DNA of 64,000 nt from Allobosea sp. (GTDB lineage: Bacteria; Pseudomonadota; Alphaproteobacteria; Rhizobiales; Kaistiaceae). The first letter of the stretch is position 1. Each line of letters starts with the position of its first letter. Made by a program: the position numbers and the translations under genes. The stretch is from the NCBI GenBank assembly GCA_017307955.1, contig JAFKFV010000008.1:248001-312000 (forward strand), read 5' to 3'. Positions 1 through 7,766 of this stretch are shown here, piece by piece. The notes under the pieces are model-generated. The model ran no database searches and was not told the origin of the DNA. It saw only the letters and a list, made by a program, of their open reading frames with translations.

Positions 1-2
1 TG

Positions 3-686
3 TCACGGGACCAGCTTGTAGCCGCCGGCCTCGGTGATCAGCAGCTCGGCCACGGAGGGCTCGCGCTCGATCTTCTGTCTCAGGCGATAGATATGCGTCT
101 CGAGCGTGTGCGTCGTGACGCCTGAATTGTAGCCCCATACCTCGTGCAGCAGCACGTCGCGCCCGACGACCTTCTCACCGGCGCGATAGAGGAATTTGAG
201 GATCGAGGTTTCCTTCTCGGTCAGGCGGATCTTCTGCCCGCGCTCGTCGAGGAGCAGCTTGGCGCTGGGGCGGAAGGTGTAGCGGCCGATCGTGAAGGTC
301 GCGTCCTCGCTCTGCTCGAACTGCCGCAGCTGCGCGCGAAGGCGCGCCAGCAGGACGGCGAAGCGGAAGGGTTTCGTCACATAGTCGTTGGCGCCCGATT
401 CGAGCCCGAGAATGGTGTCGGATTCCGAATCATGGCCCGTGAGCATGATGATCGGCGCCTTGAAGCCGCCCTTGCGCAGCAGCTTCACCGCCTCGCGGCC
501 GTCCATGTCGGGGAGGCCGACATCCATGATCATCAGGTCGACAGGTTCGGCGCGGGCGCGCGATATACCTTTTGCCGCGGTTGGCTCTTCGAGGAGCTCG
601 AACTCCTCGTAGAGCGACAATTGTTCTACGAGGCTCTCGCGCAGCAAATCGTCGTCGTCAACAACGAGGATTCGTCGTACAGCCAT
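3..686 (-). CDS. OmpR/PhoB-type response regulator transcription factor
   Basis: 227 aa two-component response regulator. The N-terminal receiver domain (about residues 4-118) has the acidic cluster at 10-13, the phospho-acceptor Asp55 in IMDVGLPDMDG, the conserved Thr in MLTGH and the Lys of VTKPF. The C-terminal half (about 130-225) is a winged-helix trans_reg_C DNA-binding domain, with RLTEKETSILKFL and THIYRLRQKIE visible. No histidine kinase gene lies beside it in this window, so it is an orphan here or its kinase lies further left. It is divergent from the L,D-transpeptidase gene on the right. The target genes cannot be read from the sequence. The family call is secure, the specific name is not. 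Confidence 0.93.
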   Translation of the reverse strand: MAVRRILVVDDDDLLRESLVEQLSLYEEFELLEEPTAAKGISRARAEPVDLMIMDVGLPDMDGREAVKLLRKGGFKAPIIMLTGHDSESDTILGLESGANDYVTKPFRFAVLLARLRAQLRQFEQSEDATFTIGRYTFRPSAKLLLDERGQKIRLTEKETSILKFLYRAGEKVVGRDVLLHEVWGYNSGVTTHTLETHIYRLRQKIEREPSVAELLITEAGGYKLVP

Positions 687-746
687 CCAATGCAGCCTTT
701 TCGCTTTGCGGGAACCCCAGCCCGCTCACGTCCTGATCTTGAAGGA

Positions 747-1388
747 ATGCGTCAAAACCGGATCGCGCGGATTGTGACCGCAACCGGCACCGCGCGCAAG
801 CAAGCCCTCCCGCGCGCGCGGACGGGCGCCGCCGGGGGGCGCGGCGCCACGCTGACGCTGAATAGGCGTCCGGGCAGCGCTTCGCAAGGCGTCCTCATCA
901 TGAGCGGACGGGCGCTCCCCTGCGCCATCGGCCGTTCCGGCATCAGGAGCTCGAAACGCGAGGGCGACGGAGCGACGCCGGTCGGGCGGCTGGCGCCCGT
1001 CGCCGTCCTCTGGCGGCCGGATCGCGGCCCGCCGCCGGCGACGCGGCTGCCCCTCCACCCGATCGGCCCGCGCGACGGCTGGTGCGACGCCGGCTTCGAC
1101 GCCAACTACAATCGGCCGGTTAGCCTTCCCTATGCCAGGAGCCACGAGGTCATGGCGCGCGCCGACGCGCTCTACGACATGGTGGTCGTGCTCGACTGGA
1201 ACTATCGCCGCCGGCTGCAGGGGCGCGGCAGCGCGATCTTCCTGCATCTCGCGCGGCCCGGCTTCCGGCCCACCGAGGGCTGCATCGCCGTCACGCGGCC
1301 AACGATGCGCCTGCTGCTCGCGCGGCTCGGCCGGCGCGACGCGATCCGCGTCGGCGGCTCGTCTCCCCGAAGGAAGGCCTCATCATGA
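747..1388 (+). CDS. L,D-transpeptidase (YkuD family)
   Basis: About 213 aa. YkuD-type enzymes make 3-3 peptidoglycan crosslinks or attach proteins to the wall in the periplasm. The region LPCAIGRSGI..KREGDGATPVGR is typical of the short alphaproteobacterial subfamily. The catalytic block is H..RPGFRPTEGCIAV, with the nucleophilic Cys in GCIA near the C-terminus. The start is uncertain: ATG 747 has GAAGGA directly against it, GTG 774 and ATG 900 are alternatives, but conserved sequence begins near ATLTLNRRPG, which disfavours 900. The open frame continues upstream to 144, antisense to the response regulator, which I treat as noncoding. No clear signal peptide is visible, as is common in this subfamily. 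The stop overlaps the next start by four bases (ATGA). Confidence 0.85.
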   Translation: MRQNRIARIVTATGTARKQALPRARTGAAGGRGATLTLNRRPGSASQGVLIMSGRALPCAIGRSGIRSSKREGDGATPVGRLAPVAVLWRPDRGPPPATRLPLHPIGPRDGWCDAGFDANYNRPVSLPYARSHEVMARADALYDMVVVLDWNYRRRLQGRGSAIFLHLARPGFRPTEGCIAVTRPTMRLLLARLGRRDAIRVGGSSPRRKASS

Positions 1389-1900
1389 ACGACAACGAAT
1401 CCGCGCCCGGCATCGATGCGCGGACCTTCTGGCGCGTGCTCGGCCAGCGGGCGATGGGCATGACCATCGTCACTGCCCGCGACGAGGTCGGTCCGGCGGG
1501 CCTCGTTGCGCTGTCGGCCGCGCATGTCTCCGCCGATCCGGCGACGATGCTCGTTTCCATCGACCGCAAGACGGCGGCGCTCGCCACGGTCCTCGTAGCC
1601 CGGCATTTCGCGGTCAATTTCCTCCCGGCCAGCGATGCCGCGCTGGTCGACATCTTCGGCGGCAGGGCCGGCGTCACCGGCGCCGCGCGATTCGAAGGTC
1701 GTGACTGGGTGACGCTCGCGAGCGGCGCGCCGGTGCTCGCTACCGCGCTCGGCGCCTTCGACTGCGCCGTCGATCAGGTGATCGAGCAGGGCGAGGTCAC
1801 GATCGTGATCGGTCGCGTTCTCGCCGCGACCGCCGGCGACGGCGAGCCGCTGGTCTTCTACCGCGGCAAGAGTTTTCGCGGGGTCGGCGAGCCGATCTAG
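1385..1900 (+). CDS. flavin reductase-like domain protein
   Basis: 171 aa protein of the flavin reductase-like, FMN-binding split-barrel family, which supplies reduced flavin to two-component monooxygenases or acts as a general NAD(P)H:flavin oxidoreductase. Recognisable family features are FWRVLGQRAMGMTIVTA at the N-terminus, the GLVALSAAHVSADPATMLVSI strand-loop and the FAVNFLPAS segment, ending in PLVFYRGKSFRGV. It overlaps the L,D-transpeptidase stop by ATGA, so the two are probably cotranscribed, although no functional link is obvious. No partner monooxygenase is adjacent on the same strand. The substrate is unknown. Confidence 0.88.
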   Translation: MNDNESAPGIDARTFWRVLGQRAMGMTIVTARDEVGPAGLVALSAAHVSADPATMLVSIDRKTAALATVLVARHFAVNFLPASDAALVDIFGGRAGVTGAARFEGRDWVTLASGAPVLATALGAFDCAVDQVIEQGEVTIVIGRVLAATAGDGEPLVFYRGKSFRGVGEPI

Positions 1901-1986
1901 ATCATCCGGCTTCACCGGAACGATCTAGCTGTTCTTTTTGCGCATTTTCGTCACGCGAACCGGGGCCCACTTCGCACGAAAATGCC

Positions 1987-3234
1987 CTAGATCGCCTCGC
2001 CTCGCAGGAGACGCGGCGCCGTGCGGCCGGCGTCGGAGGCGGCGCCGATGAAATGGCGCTTCAGGGGCGGCAGCCGGTCGACGATGCCGAGCCCGACATC
2101 GCGGAGGATGCGGAGCGCCGGATTGTCGTTGGAGAAGAGGCGGTTCAGCCCGTCCGTGACCATGCCCATCTGGACGGTGTCGAAACGCCGCCAGCGCTCA
2201 TAACGGTCCAGCGCGTCACCATCGCCGGGATCGAGCCCCAGCCGCGCCGCCTCGACAACGCTCTCCGCCAGCGCCGCCGCGTCCTTGAAGCCGAGATTGA
2301 GACCCTGGCCCGCGATGGGGTGGATCGCATGCGCGGCGTCGCCGCAGAGCGCGAAGCGTGGCCCGACGAAGCGGCGGGCGATCATGAGCCCGAGCGGAAA
2401 GGCGCGCGGCCGGTCGACGGCCTCGATCTTGCCGAGATGGTGGCCGAAGCGGCGCTCCAGCTCGATGGCGAAGGTGAACGAATCGGCGGCGATGAGCCGC
2501 TCGGCCGCCTCGGTGCGCTCCGTCCAGACCAGCGAGGAGCGGTTGCCCGGCAGCGGCAGAATCGCGAACGGGCCGGCGGGCAGGAAATGCTCCTCCGCTC
2601 GCCCATGATGCGGCCGCTCATGTGCGACCGTGACGACGATGCCGGACTGGCCATAGGTCCAGCCGACCGTCGGGATGCCGGCCAGCGCGCGGAGGCGTGA
2701 CCTGGCGCCATCGGCGGCGACGAGCAGCCGCGCGGTGCGCCGCGATCCGTCCCCGAGCGTGACCGCGACATGCGAGGCGCTGGCCGAGAAGTCGCTGACG
2801 CCCGTGCCCTGGATGCGCGCGACGCCGGCCGCGTCGGCAGCCTTCGAGAGGGCGCCGACCAGCGCGCCGTTCGGCACCATATGGGCGAAGGGGCCGTCGC
2901 CTTCGCGGGCGAAGGTGAGGAAGACGGGGCGGACCGGATCGCGGGTGCGGCTGTCGGTGACGATCATCTCGCTGATCGGCTCGGCCGTCGGCGCGATCTC
3001 ATCCCAGACGCCGAGCGCCGTCAGCATCTCGCGGGCGGCTGCCGCGATGGCCGAGGCGCGGCTGTCGCGGCCCGCGGCGTCGGCCGGGGCGGGGTCCGCC
3101 ACCGCGACGGAGAGCTGCGGCGCGCCGCGCTTCAGCGCCAGCGCCAGCGACAGGCCGACATAACCGCCGCCCGCGACCAGGACGTCGAGGCTCTCGCCGG
3201 ATTGGGCGCCGTCTTTCAGGCTCGGGTTCTGCAT
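1987..3234 (-). CDS. UbiH/UbiF/COQ6-family FAD monooxygenase (ubiquinone biosynthesis)
   Basis: 415 aa aromatic-ring hydroxylase of the ubiquinone pathway, acting at the inner membrane. The N-terminal dinucleotide fold carries GGGYVGLSLALAL, the middle DG motif is VAADGARSRLRALAG, and the GD motif FALCGDAAHAIHP lies near residue 295, followed by GQGLNLGFKDAAAL, the UbiH/COQ6 signature. The start was set at ATG 3234 (MQNPSLKDG) because the fold begins directly after it; the open frame beyond to 4026 is antisense to tesB. Which ring position it hydroxylates (UbiH, UbiF or the broad UbiL type of Alphaproteobacteria) cannot be told from sequence alone. Divergent from tesB. Confidence 0.92.
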   Translation of the reverse strand: MQNPSLKDGAQSGESLDVLVAGGGYVGLSLALALKRGAPQLSVAVADPAPADAAGRDSRASAIAAAAREMLTALGVWDEIAPTAEPISEMIVTDSRTRDPVRPVFLTFAREGDGPFAHMVPNGALVGALSKAADAAGVARIQGTGVSDFSASASHVAVTLGDGSRRTARLLVAADGARSRLRALAGIPTVGWTYGQSGIVVTVAHERPHHGRAEEHFLPAGPFAILPLPGNRSSLVWTERTEAAERLIAADSFTFAIELERRFGHHLGKIEAVDRPRAFPLGLMIARRFVGPRFALCGDAAHAIHPIAGQGLNLGFKDAAALAESVVEAARLGLDPGDGDALDRYERWRRFDTVQMGMVTDGLNRLFSNDNPALRILRDVGLGIVDRLPPLKRHFIGAASDAGRTAPRLLRGEAI

Positions 3235-3327
3235 GGTTCTCACTCCGTCGCGGGCGGGCGGCTTGACAGCCGTCCCTCCGCCTTCCCAACTCCGGCCTGC
3301 CGCACGCCGCGGCGGGGAGCCAGACGC

Positions 3328-4191
3328 GTGACCGACGATCTCATCGGGATACTTGAACTCGAGGCTCTCGAAATCAACCGCTTCCGGGGTCGCAGCACCG
3401 ATCCGGGCTGGCAGCGCGTGTTCGGCGGACAGGTCATCGGTCAGGCGCTCGTCGCCGCCTCGCGCACGGTCGATCCGGCGCGACGGGTCCATTCGCTGCA
3501 CGCCTATTTCCTGCGCCCCGGCGATCCCGAGCAGTCGATCGTCTACGACGTGGAGCAGATCCGCGACGGCGGCAGCTTCTCGACCCGCCGCGTCCTCGGA
3601 CGGCAGGATGGCGAGCCGATCTTCGCCATGTCCGCCTCGTTCCATGCCGAGGAGCCGGGCTTCGAGCATCAGGCCCCGATGCCCGACGTCCCGGCGCCCG
3701 AGGCGCTGCCCGACGAGGCGGCGCTGCTGGCCGCCATCGAGGAACGCGCACCGGCAGCGGCATTGCGCTTCTGGCGCAGCCCGCGTGCGATCGAGGTCAG
3801 GCCCGTCGATGCCGAAGCCTTTCTCGGCCGCACCGGCGCGCATCGCAGCCAGGCGAGCTGGATCCGCCCGCGCATGGCGATGCCGGAGGATGCGATCGTC
3901 GCGAGCGCGGTGCTCGCCTATGCCTCCGACCTGACGCTTCTCGACACGACGCTCATCGCCGCCGGCCGCTGGGTGTTCGACAAGGGGCTGATGGTGACCA
4001 GCCTCGACCACGCGATGTGGTTCCACCGGCCCACCCGCTTCGACGACTGGCTGCTCTATGTCTGTGACAGCCCCTTCGCCGGCGGCGCGCGCGGCTTCAA
4101 TCGCGGCAGCCTCTATGACCGCTCTGGCCGCCTCGTCGCCTCCGTCGCCCAGGAAGGACTCGTCCGGCTCGCGCGACGGGCAGAAAAGTGA
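3328..4191 (+). CDS. tesB: acyl-CoA thioesterase II
   Basis: 287 aa double-hotdog thioesterase that hydrolyses medium- and long-chain acyl-CoA in the cytoplasm. The N-terminal hotdog has RVFGGQVIGQALVAA followed by RVHSLHAYFLRPG, both hallmark TesB segments. The C-terminal hotdog has AYASDLTLLDTTL and SLDHAMWFHRP, which carry the catalytic Asp and nearby residues. Length matches the E. coli enzyme (286 aa). The start was placed at GTG 3328 after GGGGAG, because the family begins just before the ILELEALEINRFRG segment; upstream codons in the same frame are antisense to the hydroxylase gene. Confidence 0.94.
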   Translation: MTDDLIGILELEALEINRFRGRSTDPGWQRVFGGQVIGQALVAASRTVDPARRVHSLHAYFLRPGDPEQSIVYDVEQIRDGGSFSTRRVLGRQDGEPIFAMSASFHAEEPGFEHQAPMPDVPAPEALPDEAALLAAIEERAPAAALRFWRSPRAIEVRPVDAEAFLGRTGAHRSQASWIRPRMAMPEDAIVASAVLAYASDLTLLDTTLIAAGRWVFDKGLMVTSLDHAMWFHRPTRFDDWLLYVCDSPFAGGARGFNRGSLYDRSGRLVASVAQEGLVRLARRAEK

Positions 4192-4218
4192 CGCGATTGT
4201 GACGTCCTGACGCTTCGC

Positions 4219-4234
4219 GTGCAGTCAAATGCAC
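4219..4234. promoter_or_regulatory. short inverted repeat upstream of the glnK promoter
   Basis: A perfect dyad GTGCA-N6-TGCAC sits about 117 bases upstream of the sigma-54 -24 element, at the distance expected for an enhancer-binding protein. The half-sites use the same words as the NtrC consensus (TGCAC...GTGCA) but in the opposite order, so I do not call it an NtrC site. A role as an activator site is inference. Confidence 0.3.
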
Positions 4235-4350
4235 ACGAATTAGGCAAATCTCGCCCGGCGACTGTCGTGAGGGGCGTACCGCTTCGCCTTTCGCGACTCG
4301 AAAGGCTGCGGATTGCGCGATTTTTGGCCTCCGATCCCGCGCGGCTAAAG

Positions 4351-4366
4351 TTGGCACGGCATTTGA
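4351..4366 (+). promoter_or_regulatory. sigma-54 (-24/-12) promoter of glnK-amtB
   Basis: TTGGCACG-N4-TTGA matches the RpoN consensus YTGGCACG-N4-TTGC at all but the last -12 base. It lies about 100 bases upstream of glnK. Nitrogen-limitation control of glnK-amtB through RpoN and NtrC is the established pattern in Proteobacteria. Transcription would start near 4377. Confidence 0.75.
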
Positions 4367-4464
4367 TTCCAAGAGCCCGGCGCAATGGCGTCAATCGGGC
4401 GGCTTGCCGGTCGACCTATCGTTCGCCTCGGTCTCCCCCGGCCGCGGCAAGAGACGGGATCTGA

Positions 4465-4806
<342 letters not shown>

Positions 4807-4942
4807 GCGCGCGGGTCAGGATCACGGGGCGGAGCGAACGATGACGAACGCAAGCCAGTTTCCAGCATCGAGCAGCGGGATGGGTCGACCCATCGCCGAC
4901 GGGAAGGGTCGACCGGATGGGCGGTCCGACAGGAGAGGTCTG

Positions 4943-6301
4943 ATGAATCTGCGTAGTGCCAAATACTCTCTTCTGGGGGCAGCCGCCGCGCTGTTCTCGC
5001 TGACGGCGTTCGCTTACGCCCAGGACGCCGCGGCCCCCGCGGCGGATGCAGCGGCCGCCGCGTCCACCGCCGTGGTCGACAAGGGCGACACGGCCTGGAT
5101 GATGATCTCGACCGTGCTCGTCATGCTCATGATCGTGCCGGGCCTCGCGCTCTTCTATGGCGGCCTCGTGCGCGCCAAGAACATGCTGTCGGTGCTGATG
5201 CAGGTGCTGATGACCGCTTCGGTGGTCATGATCATCTGGGTGTTCTACGGCTATTCGCTCGCCTTCACCGACGGCTCGGGCATCATCGGCGGCCTCTCCA
5301 AGGCCTTCCTCGCCGGCGTGACGCCGGACAGCCGCGCCGCGACGTTCTCGGCCGGCTACGAGATCCCGGAATATGTGTTCATCGCCTTCCAGATGACCTT
5401 CGCGGCCATCACGCCGGCGCTGATCGTCGGCGCCTTCGCCGAGCGCATGAAGTTCTCGGCCGTGCTGCTGTTCATGATCCTCTGGGTCACGTTCGTCTAT
5501 TTCCCGATCGCTCACATGGTCTGGCAGTCGACCGGCTGGCTGTTCGCGGCTGGCGCGCTCGATTTCGCCGGCGGCACCGTGGTCCATATCAACGCCGGTG
5601 TGGCGGGTCTCGTCGGCGCCATCATGCTCGGAAAGCGCCAGGGCCTCGGCAAGGATCTGATGCCGCCCCACTCGCTGACCAACTCCATGATCGGCGCCTC
5701 GCTGCTGTGGGTCGGCTGGTTCGGCTTCAACGCCGGTTCGGCGCTCGAGGCCAATGGCGGCGCTGCGCTCGCCATGATGAACACCTTCGTCGCCACCGCC
5801 GCCGCGGCGATCGGCTGGTCGCTCGTCGAGTGGATCTCTCGCGGCAAGCCCTCGATGCTCGGCGCGATCTCGGGCGTCGTCGCCGGCCTCGTCGCCGTGA
5901 CGCCGGCCGCCGGCCTGATCGGGCCGGTCGGTGCGATCGTTCTCGGCTTCATCGCGGCGATCATCTGCTTCTTCTTCGTGACCACGGTGAAGAGCGCGTT
6001 CGGCTATGACGACAGCCTCGACGTGTTCGGCGTCCATGGCGTCGGCGGCATCGTCGGTGCCATCGGCACCGGCGTGCTCGTCGCGCCGGCCCTCGGCGGC
6101 GTCGGCGTCGCGGACTATGCGATGGGCCACCAGGTCTGGGTGCAGATCCAGGCCGTGCTGACCACGCTGGTCTGGTCGGGCGTCGGCTCGCTGATCCTCT
6201 ACAAGATCGTCGACATCATCGTCGGCCTCCGGGTGCGTCCGGAAGTCGAGAGCGAAGGTCTCGACATCGTGGAGCATGGCGAGCGCGCCTATCACAGCTG
6301 A
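4943..6301 (+). CDS. amtB: ammonium transporter
   Basis: 452 aa Amt/Mep/Rh-family channel for ammonium in the inner membrane. An N-terminal signal peptide ends near AFAYAQ, followed by a short Ala-rich spacer and about eleven membrane segments. Family motifs include PGLALFYGGLVRAKN, the pore region MILWVTFVYFPIAHMVW, DFAGGTVVHINAG (family signature) and DVFGVHGVGGIVG with the pore His. The start at ATG 4943 is favoured over in-frame ATG 4841 because AGGAGAG lies five bases upstream and the signal peptide begins there. It forms an operon with glnK; GlnK gates this channel. Confidence 0.96.
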   Translation: MNLRSAKYSLLGAAAALFSLTAFAYAQDAAAPAADAAAAASTAVVDKGDTAWMMISTVLVMLMIVPGLALFYGGLVRAKNMLSVLMQVLMTASVVMIIWVFYGYSLAFTDGSGIIGGLSKAFLAGVTPDSRAATFSAGYEIPEYVFIAFQMTFAAITPALIVGAFAERMKFSAVLLFMILWVTFVYFPIAHMVWQSTGWLFAAGALDFAGGTVVHINAGVAGLVGAIMLGKRQGLGKDLMPPHSLTNSMIGASLLWVGWFGFNAGSALEANGGAALAMMNTFVATAAAAIGWSLVEWISRGKPSMLGAISGVVAGLVAVTPAAGLIGPVGAIVLGFIAAIICFFFVTTVKSAFGYDDSLDVFGVHGVGGIVGAIGTGVLVAPALGGVGVADYAMGHQVWVQIQAVLTTLVWSGVGSLILYKIVDIIVGLRVRPEVESEGLDIVEHGERAYHS

Positions 6302-6420
6302 TCCGGTTGGCCGGCGCCCCCGCGGGCGCCGGCCTCTCTCCGCCCTCGACCTGCGAAGGCAGGGCGCCTCCGCGGACGGGGTTCTCCTCCGAGGCATTGT
6401 TTCTTCCTCCCAAGACTGCG

Positions 6421-6445
6421 GGGCCCTTCGGGGCCCTTCTTTTTT
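6421..6445 (+). terminator. Rho-independent terminator after amtB
   Basis: Stem GGGCCC, loop TTCG, stem GGGCCC, followed by TTCTTTTTT. A UUCG tetraloop hairpin with a T tract about 120 bases past the amtB stop. Confidence 0.8.
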
Positions 6446-6551
6446 GTCTGTCTTTGCCGGAGCCGGCGGCGTGGACGGATGGTTAAAGCGCCTTTAACCA
6501 GCCCCGGCCTAGGCTCGCTGCCGAACGATCAATCAAAGGGAAGGGCGCCGC

Positions 6552-7745
6552 ATGGGTGCGCCGACGAGCGCCGCCAAGGCGATCTCGCCGTTTCAGAAGC
6601 TGAATGACCGACTCGCCGGGATCGCGCCGGGCGCGGCGCCGGTCAATCTCGGCCTCGGCGAGCCGCAGCATCCGATCCCGTCCTTCGTCGGGCCGGTCAT
6701 CGCCGCCAATCTCGATCTCTTCGGGCGCTACCCGGCCATTCGCGGCACGGACGCCTTCCGTAGCACGGTCGCGGCCTGGCTCGACCGCCGCTACGGCCTC
6801 GCGGCCTCGCCGATCGACCCGGAGACCATGGTCCTGCCGCTCAACGGCTCGCGCGAGGGGCTGTTCTTCGCCGCGCTCGGTGCGCGGGAACGATTTGGCG
6901 CGAGGGAACGCGCGACCGGGATCGAGCGGCCGGTGGTGCTCCTGCCCAATCCGTTCTACCAGGCCTATGCGGCCGGCGCCGAAGCCGCGGGGCTCGAGAT
7001 CGTGCTGCTCGATGCGGGGCCGGAAACGCGCTTCATGCCGGATCTCGGTCTGGTCGCGCCGGAGATCCTTGCCCGGACAGTTGCGCTCTATGTCGCCTCG
7101 CCGACCAATCCGCAGGGCGGTGTGGCAAGGCTTGCCGACTGGACGGCGCTCATCCAGGCGGCCCGGCGTCACGACTTCATGATCTTCGCCGACGAGTGCT
7201 ACAGCGAAATCTACCGCTCGGTACCGCCGCCGGGCGTGCTGGAGGCTGCCGCCGCGATCGGGGCCGGCTTCGCCAATATCCTGACCTTCCATTCGCTGTC
7301 GAAGCGGTCGAACCTGCCGGGCCTCCGCGCCGGCTTCGTCGCCGGCGATCCCGCCTTCATCGCCGCCTGGACGCGGCTGCGCAACATGGCGGCGCCGCAG
7401 GTGCCGGGGCCGATCCAGGCCGTGGCGGTGGCGGCCTATGGCGACGAGGCGCATGTCGCGGAGAACCGGGCGCTCTACAACGCGAAATTCGCGCTCGCGC
7501 GCGAGATGCTCGGCGCGGAGGAGCCGGAAGGCGGCTTCTTCCTCTGGCTGAATGTGGGCGACGGCGAAGAGGCGGCGGTCCGACTCTGGCGCGAGGCGGG
7601 CGTGCGCACCATTCCCGGCGCCTATCTCTGCCTCCCCTCGGCGGGGGGCGACAATCCCGGCCGGCCCTATCTGCGCGTCGCCATGGTGCAGGACATCGAG
7701 ACCACCACCGAGGCGTTGCGCCGCATGGCGCGCGTGCTCGGCTGA
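6552..7745 (+). CDS. PLP aminotransferase class I/II, succinyldiaminopimelate transaminase-like (DapC)
   Basis: 397 aa fold-type I aminotransferase. It has the N-terminal NLGLGEPQHPIP segment, the substrate-binding LPLNGSREGLFFAA, LPNPFYQAY, SPTNPQGG and the PLP-lysine block HSLSKRSNLPGLRAGFVAG (Lys near residue 251), then the Arg near the C-terminus in RPYLRVAM. Sequence style matches the DapC type that makes N-succinyl-L,L-diaminopimelate for lysine and peptidoglycan synthesis. The substrate is inferred, since neighbouring families act on other amino acids. It is followed closely by ftsK, as in other Hyphomicrobiales. ATG 6552 is preceded by a purine-rich AAGGGAAGGG. Confidence 0.85.
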   Translation: MGAPTSAAKAISPFQKLNDRLAGIAPGAAPVNLGLGEPQHPIPSFVGPVIAANLDLFGRYPAIRGTDAFRSTVAAWLDRRYGLAASPIDPETMVLPLNGSREGLFFAALGARERFGARERATGIERPVVLLPNPFYQAYAAGAEAAGLEIVLLDAGPETRFMPDLGLVAPEILARTVALYVASPTNPQGGVARLADWTALIQAARRHDFMIFADECYSEIYRSVPPPGVLEAAAAIGAGFANILTFHSLSKRSNLPGLRAGFVAGDPAFIAAWTRLRNMAAPQVPGPIQAVAVAAYGDEAHVAENRALYNAKFALAREMLGAEEPEGGFFLWLNVGDGEEAAVRLWREAGVRTIPGAYLCLPSAGGDNPGRPYLRVAMVQDIETTTEALRRMARVLG

Positions 7746-7766
7746 CATCGAGGAAGACTGATCCGC

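Noticed and set aside
3235..4026. Upstream extension of the UbiH-type frame
   Set aside because: Antisense to tesB; the FAD-binding fold starts at ATG 3234.
4219..4234. Calling the dyad an NtrC binding site
   Set aside because: Half-sites are in the reverse order to the NtrC consensus, so only a generic dyad is claimed.
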